Positions 9,925 to 18,545 of a DNA stretch of 64,000 nt are shown here, in pieces. The notes under the pieces are model-generated. The model was not told where the DNA came from. It saw only the letters and a list, made by a program, of their open reading frames with translations, and made no database searches. The stretch spans positions 186,001 to 250,000 of the forward strand of contig JACJZJ010000005.1 of assembly GCA_020635675.1 (NCBI GenBank), read 5' to 3'. The DNA is from Flavobacteriales bacterium (GTDB taxonomy: Bacteria; Bacteroidota; Bacteroidia; Flavobacteriales_F; PHOS-HE28). The position numbers and the translations under genes are program-made. Numbering within the stretch: the first letter of the stretch is position 1; every line of letters begins with the position of its first letter.

Positions 9925-10737
9925 TTATCGGATCCTTCCGCCCCGCAGGCGCTGCGGTGCCGTCGTCGGCCTCTTGTCCCGCAGGAACACCCATTCGTCC
10001 GCACTGCTATCCGTGGCTGCGAAACGATAGCCATCGCCATCGTACTTCTTGATCTTCTCGACATCCAGGATGCGATGCCGGATGATATGTCGAGCCAGGG
10101 CTCCGCGTTGGTACTTGGCATAAGCCATCAGCATTCGATAGCCTCCGGGCGTGCGGTCCTTGAACACGGGAGTGACCACGCGCACACCGATCTTCTCCGG
10201 ATTCACGCTCTTGAAGTATTCCGAGGATGCGAGATTGATGATCGGTCCACCCCCTTCCGACTTGAGGTCCTCCGCCAGCAGGTCCGTGATGCGGTCGCCC
10301 CAGAAAGCGTAGAGGTCCTTCGCGCGCCCGATCGAAAGCCGCGTGCCCATCATCAGGCGGTAGTCCTGGATCAGGTCCAGCGGCCGCAGCACGCCATAGA
10401 GTCCGCTCAGGATACGCAGATGGTGTTGGGCGAAGCGGAGATCGTCGGCATCCAACGTGCGCGGATCCAGACCACGATACACTTCGCCGTTGAAGACGAA
10501 GACAGCGGGGCGCGCGTTACCGGGCGTGAACGGTGGCCCCCAGCGTTCGTAGCGTTCGCGGTTGAGTTCGCCCAGCTTCGGGCTCAGGTCCATCAATGCC
10601 GCCAGCTTCGAGGCGCTGAATTTCTTCAGCTTTTCCGCGATCGGCAGGCTGTCCGCAAGCATGCGCGGCCGTGTGGCATTCTTCAGTGTTGGGGTTTCCA
10701 GGGCGAGGTCCTTGGCGGGCGAGAGAAGGAGGAGCAT
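9925..10737 (-). CDS. yaaA: Peroxide stress protein YaaA (DUF328)
   Basis: 270-residue DUF328 protein. In E. coli YaaA limits damage from peroxide by lowering free iron. Family features are the N-terminal LLLLSPAKDLAL, the FNGEVYRGLD block, HLRILSGLYGVLRPLD, and the C-terminal YAKYQRGALARHII. It ends convergently with the osmC gene, 11 bp apart. Its 5' flank is a degenerate 7-nt repeat tract (10738-10786) containing a TAACTTTC box on the coding strand. Confidence 0.92.
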   Translation of the reverse strand: MLLLLSPAKDLALETPTLKNATRPRMLADSLPIAEKLKKFSASKLAALMDLSPKLGELNRERYERWGPPFTPGNARPAVFVFNGEVYRGLDPRTLDADDLRFAQHHLRILSGLYGVLRPLDLIQDYRLMMGTRLSIGRAKDLYAFWGDRITDLLAEDLKSEGGGPIINLASSEYFKSVNPEKIGVRVVTPVFKDRTPGGYRMLMAYAKYQRGALARHIIRHRILDVEKIKKYDGDGYRFAATDSSADEWVFLRDKRPTTAPQRLRGGRIR

Positions 10738-10786
10738 GGAGGGAAGGAGGAATCTGGAAACCGGTAACCGGGAGCGTGAAAGTTAG
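10738..10786 (-). repeat. Degenerate heptamer tract in the yaaA leader
   Basis: Read on the plus strand this is seven consecutive 7-nt units: GGAGGGA, AGGAGGA, ATCTGGA, AACCGGT, AACCGGG, AGCGTGA, AAGTTAG. The period starts directly at the yaaA start codon. Similar 7-nt periodicity precedes argS and the gene ending at 53943. Confidence 0.5.
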
Positions 10787-10848
10787 TTCGGGGATCGGGC
10801 CGGGTCGCCGGGACGGAGGTCGAACGCGGGAGCAAGCTATCCCGACGA

Positions 10849-11430
10849 TCACGGAAGACCCTGCTCCCGCCCCCACTGCCGCGCCATGTCCGTCGCCACA
10901 TCCACGTTGCTCTCCTCCATGCGGGCCTCGTCGTTGGGACGCATGAGCCAGAGGGTCTTCGAAGCAACCAGGTCCGCTGCTTGACCTTGGACCAGCTCCT
11001 CGAAAACATGCTGTGCATCCTCCGTGGAACCGGAACCCAGCGTGATGGCGAACACGGGCCGATGGCCCAGGTCCCCGAGATCCTTGACGTAGTGCTGGAT
11101 CGCCCGGTCCGGCCGCCAATTGTAGGTGTTCGCGCAAAGTACCAGCAGGTCGAAGGTGGTGGCGTCGAATCTCCTTGCCGCTGCGACGGTGGCCACGGTC
11201 GCGTTGTAGCCGTTGGTCACCAGTCCTTCGGCAAAGGCATGGCACACCTGCGCATCCAGGTCGTAGATCGGATCGGGGTCGTAGACCACCAGGGCATGCC
11301 GGGGCGCGTTCGCCGGACCGAGCTCTTCCTCATTCGCCGGGCCTTCGGCCTCCACCCAGACCGTCAGAGCGGTCCACATCACGGCAATGCCAAGCAGCGT
11401 GAACAACAGGCGACGCATCCATTTGCGCAT
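10849..11430 (-). CDS. Flavodoxin-like membrane-anchored protein
   Basis: 193-residue protein with an N-terminal membrane helix (LLFTLLGIAVMWTALTVWVEA) and then a flavodoxin-like alpha/beta domain: HALVVYDPDPIYDLDAQVCHAFAEGL, FDLLVLCANTYNWRPDRAIQHYV, PVFAITLGSGST. The layout of strand, loop, helix and the C-N-T-Y-N-W loop resembles FMN-binding flavodoxin/NADPH-dependent reductase folds, but no perfect phosphate-binding TxTGxT loop is present, so FMN binding is doubtful. The ATG at 11430 was chosen to include the membrane helix. Confidence 0.55.
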   Translation of the reverse strand: MRKWMRRLLFTLLGIAVMWTALTVWVEAEGPANEEELGPANAPRHALVVYDPDPIYDLDAQVCHAFAEGLVTNGYNATVATVAAARRFDATTFDLLVLCANTYNWRPDRAIQHYVKDLGDLGHRPVFAITLGSGSTEDAQHVFEELVQGQAADLVASKTLWLMRPNDEARMEESNVDVATDMARQWGREQGLP

Positions 11431-11531
11431 GATGCCGTGAAGTTGCCTTTCCCCTGGGGCGATGCCTATGACTTTCGACAGCCAAGCAGCGGTTTGGACA
11501 AGGAGTACAGGACGAACCGCGTTCTCCGGAT

Positions 11532-11654
11532 ATGAGGCTCTTCTTCCTTCTCCTGACCTTTCTGATCCTGCTGGCGTCCTGCACGTCGCCCCGATACACG
11601 GTCCGGAAATGCGACGGAAGCCGTGGGGAACGCGTACCCATGGGCGTCCTCTGA
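11532..11654 (+). CDS. 40-residue predicted lipoprotein
   Basis: A very short gene: MRLFFLLLTFLILLASC is a complete lipoprotein signal peptide with a LLASC lipobox, followed by only 24 residues (TSPRYTVRKCDGSRGERVPM...). It sits alone between a minus-strand flavodoxin-like gene and a plus-strand secreted protein gene. The strong signal peptide makes chance unlikely, but conservation cannot be checked here. Function unknown; small outer-membrane or periplasmic lipopeptide by inference. Confidence 0.5.
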   Translation: MRLFFLLLTFLILLASCTSPRYTVRKCDGSRGERVPMGVL

Positions 11655-11744
11655 CGCAGCGAACATCCACCGAACTCCGGTCCATACTTCCAACGCACAT
11701 GCCTAGCTTCACCGGACCACGACATTCCCGTGGCACCCTTCGTC

Positions 11745-12203
11745 ATGCGATGCACCATGCTTCTTGCCGGTATCCTGCTGCACGGCGCCATGCTGCCGCT
11801 CACCTCCATCGCCCAGGAGGACCTCCCCTGGCCCGAGCACCTCACCGGACATTGGGAGGGTGAGTTCGGTGGTATGCGCTATGCGGAGGATTGGAATAAG
11901 ACCGGGGACTCCATGTACAGTGGGACCTCCACCACCTGGCGCAACGACGATATCGTCGGCACGGAACGGCTCTGCATCCTGAGGTTCTCCGGCCAATGGC
12001 TCTACCTGGCCGACCCGAAAGGGGACCAGATCACCTGTTTCGTCCGGGCCGAAGCGGAGGGGCCGGTCTGGGTGTTCGCGAACATGGAACATGACTTTCC
12101 AAAACGCGTGGGCTATCGCATCGAAGGCGACTCACTCAGCGGCTGGATCGCCGGTGCAACGGACGATGATGCACGCATGGAATTCCACCTCGTCCGTCGC
12201 TGA
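11745..12203 (+). CDS. Secreted lipocalin-like protein (DUF6265-like)
   Basis: 152-residue exported protein. A signal peptide (MRCTMLLAGILLHGAMLPLTSIAQ) is followed by a small beta-rich domain: LTGHWEGEFGGMRYAEDWNKTGDSMYSGTSTTW, ITCFVRAEAEGPVWVFANMEHDFPKRVGYRIEGDSLSGWIAG, ARMEFHLVRR. The W-rich opening and F-x-N-x-x-H-D-F-P block resemble the DUF6265/lipocalin-like proteins common in Bacteroidota. Ligand unknown. The ATG at 11745 was chosen over a GTG at 11730. A strong hairpin terminator follows at 12242. Confidence 0.65.
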   Translation: MRCTMLLAGILLHGAMLPLTSIAQEDLPWPEHLTGHWEGEFGGMRYAEDWNKTGDSMYSGTSTTWRNDDIVGTERLCILRFSGQWLYLADPKGDQITCFVRAEAEGPVWVFANMEHDFPKRVGYRIEGDSLSGWIAGATDDDARMEFHLVRR

Positions 12204-12241
12204 GCGGAGCAGAACGGTCGGTATGCGCTACCAGAAATGAC

Positions 12242-12267
12242 GAAGGCCCGTCGAACGACGGGCCTTC
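12242..12267. terminator. Bidirectional intrinsic terminator
   Basis: GAAGGCCCGTCG pairs perfectly with CGACGGGCCTTC (12 bp stem, 2-nt formal loop), followed by TCTTTG. It lies between two convergent genes and could end both transcripts. Confidence 0.8.
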
Positions 12268-12286
12268 TCTTTGATCGGGCAGACGG

Positions 12287-13153
12287 TCAACGCAGTGCGA
12301 TGTAGGTGGTACCCAGTCGACGGTCCCCTTTGACCACTTCGATCTTGTAGAGTCCGGGCTTCAGTTTCTCCTTCGGATCGTAGACCAACTTCACGCGGTC
12401 GTTGCCCGTCGGTGCGGCCTCTCCACCAGCCAGTAGCGGACCTGGTTCGGCAAAGGTGATGACGCTCACCGCAGGGTCATCTCCATTGATGGTCCGCCCG
12501 GCGGGATCGGTGATCCGATAATCCACCTGTCCGGCCAGGCCGGGCGGCAGCATCATGGTGAGTTGGACCTTCCTGGTCCTTCGGGCCACCACGGTCATCC
12601 GTTCCTTCCGGCCCTGGAACGCCTGCAAAAGGCTCTGGTCGATGGTGGCCTGGTCGGCGGCGAGTTGGTCGATCTGCTGCTTCAGGGCAAGGTTGCGCGC
12701 TTCCAATGCGAGCTTCTCCCCGTTCATACGGTCCAGACCGGAACGTGCCTCCATGAGCTGCTGTTCCAGGACGGCCTTGGCCTGTTGCAGACCTTCCGCA
12801 TCCTTCTTCCAGCGACCAGCCTCTGCTGCGGCCCCCTGGAGCCGGTCGATTCGCATGCGCAACCCGGCGACCTCATCCTGTGCGCGGTGGCGTTCGGCTT
12901 CCAGTTCAGCCGCGTGCTCTTCCTGTCGGGAGAGTTCCGTTCTCGCCAGGACCAGGTCCTGCTGCGCGTCCCGTTGTTCGCGCACCATGCGCACATTCTC
13001 ATTGCGCTGCAGGTCGAGGTCATCGGCCAGGTCGTGGTTCATGCCCTGTTGATGGAGGTTCCAGCCCAGGGAAAGCGCCAGTAGGATGATCGCGGCGCCG
13101 GCGATGAGCTTGGACCTATCGGTCCGGAGGGCTCGAAGCATGTGATGTTCCAT
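12287..13153 (-). CDS. Membrane-anchored coiled-coil protein
   Basis: 288 residues in three parts: one N-terminal membrane helix (LIAGAAIILLALSLGW, about residues 15-32); a long coiled coil of roughly 110 residues rich in E, Q, R and A (from LDLQRNENVRMVREQRDAQQ to LALKQQIDQLAADQATID); and a C-terminal beta-type domain (VQLTMMLPPGLAGQVDYRI through YKIEVVKGDRRLGTTYIAL). This resembles periplasmic coiled-coil proteins of Bacteroidota but I do not recognise the family. The ATG at 13153 was chosen to give a short cytosolic head. It diverges from the adhesin gene. Confidence 0.7.
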   Translation of the reverse strand: MEHHMLRALRTDRSKLIAGAAIILLALSLGWNLHQQGMNHDLADDLDLQRNENVRMVREQRDAQQDLVLARTELSRQEEHAAELEAERHRAQDEVAGLRMRIDRLQGAAAEAGRWKKDAEGLQQAKAVLEQQLMEARSGLDRMNGEKLALEARNLALKQQIDQLAADQATIDQSLLQAFQGRKERMTVVARRTRKVQLTMMLPPGLAGQVDYRITDPAGRTINGDDPAVSVITFAEPGPLLAGGEAAPTGNDRVKLVYDPKEKLKPGLYKIEVVKGDRRLGTTYIALR

Positions 13154-13396
13154 GGCGGTTACAACGGCGGAACGCATAGGTGGATGCGGGAAACCGATGA
13201 AGCTTCGGTGAAAGTTCGATGAGACGACGATGGATCCGGTCGGTGATCGGCCGTGCGGACCAGGTGTGGCCAGGGCACGCCGGCCCGTGTGCGCACGGCG
13301 TATTGTCCCGTTCCGTCGACGAATAGTCCAGGTCCGTCTAATAGCCGGAACCCGTGCGCGGGAGGGGGCGTAGCACCGAGCGAAGACCCCTACACC

Positions 13397-16300
13397 GTGC
13401 CCTTCCCCCCGTTCGCCAAAGCACCCCGCTCTTCCTTCCGACCGCGAACACTGTTCGCCCTGCTTGCGACGCTCAACGTTCTCCTGATCCCCTTTACCGC
13501 CCGTGGCACGCACATGTCGGGAGGAGAGATCTATTGGAACTGCCTGGGGAACGACCAGTACGAGATCACCCTGGTCGTGTACCGCGACTGCGCCGGGATC
13601 GCACTGGACCCTGCCTATGACCTCGACATCAGCAGTCCCTGTGGCAACATGACCCTGCACGTGACCACACCCGGAGGCGTGGAACTCTCGCAGTTGTGCG
13701 ACCAGGAGCTTCCCAACAGCACGTGCAACGGAGGTACACTTCCGGGGATCCAGCAATACATCTACACGGGCACCATCACCCTCCCTCCGTGTGACTCCTG
13801 GACCATTTCCTGGACGGAGATCTACCGGAACAATGCCATCGTGAACCTGCAGAACCCGGGGCAGCAGGAGATGTACATCCAAGCCACGCTGAACAACACG
13901 GTCGCGGCCTGTGATGACTCACCGCAGTTCTCCAACATCGCGATCCCGTACGTCTGCACCGGCTACCCCGTGAGCTATAGCTACGGTGCCTTCGATCCGG
14001 AGGGCGATTCCCTCTCTTACCAGTTGATCAGCGCATGCGTGGGTGGTGCCACCCCGATCCCGTACGTGACGCCATATTCCCCCACACAACCCATCCCGGG
14101 CATCACCCTCGATCCGGTGACCGGTCTTGTGACCTTCACGCTCAACACCGCCGGGAACTGGGTGGTGGTGGTGCAGGTGAACGTGTACGACGACCAGGGG
14201 AACCTGATCGGCACGGTGATGCGCGACATGCAATTCATCGCATACCCGTGCTCCAACCAGCCTCCCGACCCTACAACGGGCACCGTGGCCAACATGCAGG
14301 GGGCCGCGACACAGACCGGTCCCTACGCCGTGGAGGTCTGCGAATCGGGCGACTTCTGCTTCGACATGGTGATCAGCGACCCGAACTCGGCGAACATCCT
14401 GAGCGCGACCACCAATGTGCAGCAGAACCTGCCAGGAGCCACGTTCAGCTATTCGGGAAGCAATCCGATCACCTGCACGGTCTGCTGGACGGCGCAACCC
14501 GGATCGTCCGGCTTCTTTCCCTTCATCGTCACGGTGAGCGACGGGGCATGCCCGATACAGGCCTTCCAGACCTATGTGTACCAGGTGCACGTGCGTGAGG
14601 GGCTCTTCATCGATGCCACCGCCGTGGACGAGAGTTGCCTCGGGGCTGGCGATGGAAGTGCCAGTGTGAACGTGTTGGCGGGCACACCACCGTACCAGAT
14701 CACCTGGAGCACGGGAGCCACGGGCACGAGCATCACGGCCGGTTCGGGGACCTACACGGTGACGATGGTGGATGCGAACGCCTGCGGACCGACAACGGAC
14801 ACCGTCACCATCGGCGCCGCCTCCCTGCCCGGCGTCGCCAACGCGGGTCCCGATCTGGTGGGATGTCCGAACGGCCTGCCGATCGACCTGCAAGGCAGCG
14901 TATCGAACGCCACCAGCGGTCAGTGGTCGGGAGGGCTGGGGACGTTCCTCGGGAACGGTCCGAACGTGCAATACATGCCCACTCCGAGCGAGATGGCGTC
15001 CGGCGGTATCGACCTGGTGCTCACCACCACGGGCAATGGAAGCTGCTCCCCGGACGCGGATACGGTCCATGTCACCCTTTCCAATGCGCTGATGAACGCT
15101 GCAGTAAGCGCAACGGACGCACTGTGCACGGCAACAGCCTCGGGCAGCGCCAGCTTCATGCCGAACACACCCACGCTCAACTACCTGTGGAGCGACCCGA
15201 ACGGGCAGACCACCGCCACGGCCAGCAATCTCATGCCGGGCAATTACTCCGTGCAGGTCACCGACGGGCTTGGTTGCGATACCATCATGGCGGTGACGAT
15301 CAACGCGCCCGCACCTCTTGCGATCGCGCAGGTGGAGGTGGTGGATGAACCCTGCGCCGGTGCGGGTGGTGGCAGCGTGAGCGTGACCGCCACGGGCGGC
15401 ACCCCGCCGTACCAATTCACCTGGAGCAACGGGATGACCGGAGCTGCCATCACGGTGGGTGCAGGGACCTATACCGTATCGGTCACCGACGCGAACGGCT
15501 GCGCACCCGCGACCGCAACGGCCACCGTGAACGCCACGAGCCAGCCGCCCACGGCCAACGCAGGTCCGGACCTGATCGGTTGCATGGATGCATTGCCTGT
15601 TGCGCTTCAAGGCATTGTGACCAATGCGGCGAGCGGCATCTGGTCGGGCGGAACGGGCTCCTTCACGGGCACCGGGCTGAACGTGCAATACATGCCTTCC
15701 AATGCCGAGATCGCCGCAGGGCAGGTCGTCTTGACCCTGACCACCACCGGTACCACCGGATGCCCAGCGGCAAGCGACCAGGTGATCGTGCAACTGCCCA
15801 ACAGTTTCCAGAACGCCCAGGTCCAGTCCACCCCGGCCGCGTGCGCGGCCTCGGCCAATGGCACGGCCACATTCACCCCACAAGGTGCCGGATTCAGCTA
15901 CAACTGGAACGATCCCGCCGGTCAAACGACCCCGACCGCGATCGGGCTCCCGGCGGGGAACTACAATGTGCAGGTCACGGATGTCTTCGGATGCGGAACC
16001 CTGCTTTCCGTGACCATCGCGGAACCTCCGGCATTGCAATTGAGCGGTCCCACGGGAACGAACCCCACTTGCGCCGGTTCGACCAACGGCGCGGCCACGG
16101 TCGGAGCTACGGGCGGCACGCCGGGCTATACCTACCAATGGAGCGCCAATACGGGCGGACAAACGCTTCCGACCGCGACCGCTCTCGGTGCCGGCACCTA
16201 CGTGGTGGTCGTCACCGATGCGAACGGATGCATGGCGCAGGGTTCCACGGCCCTTGCGGCACCTCCCCCTGTCACACTTTCCGCTCAGGTGCCCGCCACG

Positions 16301-17539
16301 GTCTGTGTGAACGCCCCGGTGCAATTGACGGCACAAGCTGGCGGTGGCCAGGGTGGGTATGTCATCCACTGGGCCAACATCGGCTATGGAAGCCCGATCA
16401 CCTACTCCTTCCCTTCCACCCAGACCGTGAGCGTGAGCGTGACCGATGCTGCCGGATGTACCGGTCCCACGCTCACGTTCCCGGTGGACGTGCTCGACCT
16501 ATCGCTCGCCACGCTCCAGACCTATGGGGACACCGTGGTCTGCCCGGGCGGTTCCGCGGAGATCGGCGGTCAGGTGACCAACTATGCGGGCACGGTCCAG
16601 CTGTATTGGCCCGGCCTGGGCGTGAACGGCAATGGCCCGTTCACGCTGCCCGTGACAGGCGACCAGTCCTATGCGGTGATCGCGACGGACGGCTGTGGCA
16701 ACACGTTGAACGGCGAGGTGCTGGTGGAACTTGACACACCTCCCGACGTGGTACTCCCACCCGTGATCGCCGAGGGATGCGCACCGTTGGACGTGGACTT
16801 CCCCAACAACATCGTGACCGGTACGTTGAGCTATCTCTGGCACTTCGGTGACGGCCAGACATCCACCGCACCCGCACCGTCGCATACGTATCCTGCCGGT
16901 ACGTTCCCGGTCACCTTGACGGTGACCACACCGAACGGCTGTTCCTCCACCAGCGCCCAGCCCGGGCTCGTCCTGGCCTACGCCCCGCCGACCGCTGAAT
17001 TCGACGCCGATCCGTGGACCACGGACTCCGATGCCCCGACGATCACGTTCACCAACGCCTCATCGGGCAGCATCGTGAACAACAGCTGGTCCTTCGGGGA
17101 TGGCGGTACGAGCAATGACATCGACCCGAGCCACACGTATCAGAACGCGGGGACGTTCACTGTGCAGCTTGTGGTGGAGGACACCCATGGCTGCACCTCG
17201 TCCGCAATGCATGCGGTGACCATCTCACCGGTATATGACGTGGTGATCCCCACGGGCTTCACGCCGGACCCCAATGGTGGGAACGGCGGCACCTACGGCG
17301 CGAACGACCTATCCAACAACGTCTTCTATCCGTTCGTGGACGATGTGAAGGACTTCGACCTCCGGATCTACAACCGCTGGGGCGAGCTCGTGTTCGAATC
17401 GAAGGATGTGCACATCGGCTGGGACGGCTACTACCGAGGCCAGCTCAGTCCGCAGGACGTATACATGGTTCAGCTCTGGGTGAAGTTCGTGGACGACCGC
17501 GAACTGACCCGGTACAGCGACCTCACCCTTTTCCGATAG
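13397..17539 (+). CDS. Giant T9SS cargo: SprB-repeat/PKD adhesin with gliding-motility-associated C-terminal domain
   Basis: About 1,380 residues. Order: signal peptide (LFALLATLNVLLIPFTARG); an N-terminal beta domain (THMSGGEIYWNCLGNDQYEI) typical of gliding-associated proteins; several SprB-type repeats (for example AGTPPYQITWSTGATG and GGTPPYQFTWSNGMTG) alternating with NAGPDL(V/I)GC modules; two PKD domains near the end (WHFGDGQTST, WSFGDGGTSN); and a type B C-terminal domain (FDLRIYNRWGELVFES, GWDGYYRGQ, DVYMVQLWVKF). Type B proteins are exported by T9SS to the surface with a PorP/SprF partner, which follows after 4 bp. No ATG lies before the signal peptide, so the GTG at 13397 was chosen; another GTG is at 13253. 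Probable surface adhesin. Confidence 0.88.
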   Translation: MPFPPFAKAPRSSFRPRTLFALLATLNVLLIPFTARGTHMSGGEIYWNCLGNDQYEITLVVYRDCAGIALDPAYDLDISSPCGNMTLHVTTPGGVELSQLCDQELPNSTCNGGTLPGIQQYIYTGTITLPPCDSWTISWTEIYRNNAIVNLQNPGQQEMYIQATLNNTVAACDDSPQFSNIAIPYVCTGYPVSYSYGAFDPEGDSLSYQLISACVGGATPIPYVTPYSPTQPIPGITLDPVTGLVTFTLNTAGNWVVVVQVNVYDDQGNLIGTVMRDMQFIAYPCSNQPPDPTTGTVANMQGAATQTGPYAVEVCESGDFCFDMVISDPNSANILSATTNVQQNLPGATFSYSGSNPITCTVCWTAQPGSSGFFPFIVTVSDGACPIQAFQTYVYQVHVREGLFIDATAVDESCLGAGDGSASVNVLAGTPPYQITWSTGATGTSITAGSGTYTVTMVDANACGPTTDTVTIGAASLPGVANAGPDLVGCPNGLPIDLQGSVSNATSGQWSGGLGTFLGNGPNVQYMPTPSEMASGGIDLVLTTTGNGSCSPDADTVHVTLSNALMNAAVSATDALCTATASGSASFMPNTPTLNYLWSDPNGQTTATASNLMPGNYSVQVTDGLGCDTIMAVTINAPAPLAIAQVEVVDEPCAGAGGGSVSVTATGGTPPYQFTWSNGMTGAAITVGAGTYTVSVTDANGCAPATATATVNATSQPPTANAGPDLIGCMDALPVALQGIVTNAASGIWSGGTGSFTGTGLNVQYMPSNAEIAAGQVVLTLTTTGTTGCPAASDQVIVQLPNSFQNAQVQSTPAACAASANGTATFTPQGAGFSYNWNDPAGQTTPTAIGLPAGNYNVQVTDVFGCGTLLSVTIAEPPALQLSGPTGTNPTCAGSTNGAATVGATGGTPGYTYQWSANTGGQTLPTATALGAGTYVVVVTDANGCMAQGSTALAAPPPVTLSAQVPATVCVNAPVQLTAQAGGGQGGYVIHWANIGYGSPITYSFPSTQTVSVSVTDAAGCTGPTLTFPVDVLDLSLATLQTYGDTVVCPGGSAEIGGQVTNYAGTVQLYWPGLGVNGNGPFTLPVTGDQSYAVIATDGCGNTLNGEVLVELDTPPDVVLPPVIAEGCAPLDVDFPNNIVTGTLSYLWHFGDGQTSTAPAPSHTYPAGTFPVTLTVTTPNGCSSTSAQPGLVLAYAPPTAEFDADPWTTDSDAPTITFTNASSGSIVNNSWSFGDGGTSNDIDPSHTYQNAGTFTVQLVVEDTHGCTSSAMHAVTISPVYDVVIPTGFTPDPNGGNGGTYGANDLSNNVFYPFVDDVKDFDLRIYNRWGELVFESKDVHIGWDGYYRGQLSPQDVYMVQLWVKFVDDRELTRYSDLTLFR

Positions 17540-17543
17540 GCGC

Positions 17544-18545
17544 ATGGGAACACGGCGACCCCTCCTCTTCCTGCTTCTCGCTGCGCCCTGGTCCGGAGCC
17601 TTGGCCCAGGACCCCCAGTTCACGCAGAACTTCGCTGCGCCGCTGTATCTGAACCCGGCGTTGACCGGCAACACCTACCAGGACCGGCTCATCCTGAACT
17701 ATCGCAAACAATGGCCGGGCATCGCTCCGGGCTATGATACGTATGCGGTGAGCTACGACCACCGCGCGAGCACGCTGAACAGCGGTTTCGGGGTGATGGC
17801 GATGCGCGACGTGGCGGGCAGCAACAGTCTGGCGTTCACCATGCTCGCAGCGAACTACAGCTACGAGGCGCACATCGACCGGAAGCACGGGATCCGCGGC
17901 GGGCTGCGGTTCGCATACACGCGACGGGAGTTCGATCCATCGAACGTGCTGTTCGCCGACCAGGTGATCCGGGACAATGCGCCCACCTCCATCGAGCCAC
18001 CGATGATCGAACGCGTACAGTATTTCGATGCCGCGGTGGGTCTGGTCTACTTCGGCGAGCGCGCCTGGGTGGGTACCTCCTTCAACCACATCAACCGCCC
18101 CCAACAAACGCTGCTGAACGGAGGCAACACCCGGCTGGCGATACGGAGCAGCGTGCATGGCGGCTACCGGTTCCCGCTCGATGGACTGACGATGCGGAAG
18201 AGCCGGACGATCCTGACCGCGGCCGCGCATTACAAGGCCCAGGACAAATGGGACCAGTTCGACGTGGGTGCGTACATCGAGCACAGGCAGCTCACGGGAG
18301 GCATCTGGTACCGCGGCCTGCCGGCCTTGAAAGCCTACAAACGTGGCTATGCGAACAACGATGCCGTGGCGGTGATGATCGGGTACGAGACCGTCAACCA
18401 GTTCACTTTCGTTTACAGCTACGACGTCACGGTGAGCACGCTGACCATGGCCAGCGCGGGAGCGCACGAGATCAGCATCACCTATGAGTGGCCGGTACGC
18501 AAGAAGGCCCGCCGGTATCGCGTGGTCCCTTGTCCGAAGTTCTGA
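17544..18545 (+). CDS. PorP/SprF family T9SS outer-membrane protein
   Basis: 333-residue outer-membrane beta-barrel of the PorP/SprF family. After a signal peptide (LLFLLLAAPWSGALAQ) it shows the family signature DPQFTQNFAAPLYLNPALTGN and YRKQWPGI, and it ends in alternating beta strands. PorP/SprF-like proteins are needed for export or attachment of T9SS cargo bearing type B sorting domains and are usually encoded right after that cargo. Here only 4 bp separate it from the adhesin gene, so it is very likely the dedicated partner. It converges exactly on argS. Confidence 0.93.
   Translation: MGTRRPLLFLLLAAPWSGALAQDPQFTQNFAAPLYLNPALTGNTYQDRLILNYRKQWPGIAPGYDTYAVSYDHRASTLNSGFGVMAMRDVAGSNSLAFTMLAANYSYEAHIDRKHGIRGGLRFAYTRREFDPSNVLFADQVIRDNAPTSIEPPMIERVQYFDAAVGLVYFGERAWVGTSFNHINRPQQTLLNGGNTRLAIRSSVHGGYRFPLDGLTMRKSRTILTAAAHYKAQDKWDQFDVGAYIEHRQLTGGIWYRGLPALKAYKRGYANNDAVAVMIGYETVNQFTFVYSYDVTVSTLTMASAGAHEISITYEWPVRKKARRYRVVPCPKF

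Noticed and set aside
13154..13882. Long N-terminal extension of the coiled-coil membrane protein
   Set aside because: It would overlap the adhesin gene in antisense and place the membrane helix in the middle of the protein.
13919..16369. 816-codon open frame on the minus strand
   Set aside because: It lies wholly inside the SprB-repeat adhesin gene, is rich in Arg/His/Gly as expected of an antisense frame in high-GC DNA, and shows no domain. The plus-strand product has clear domains.
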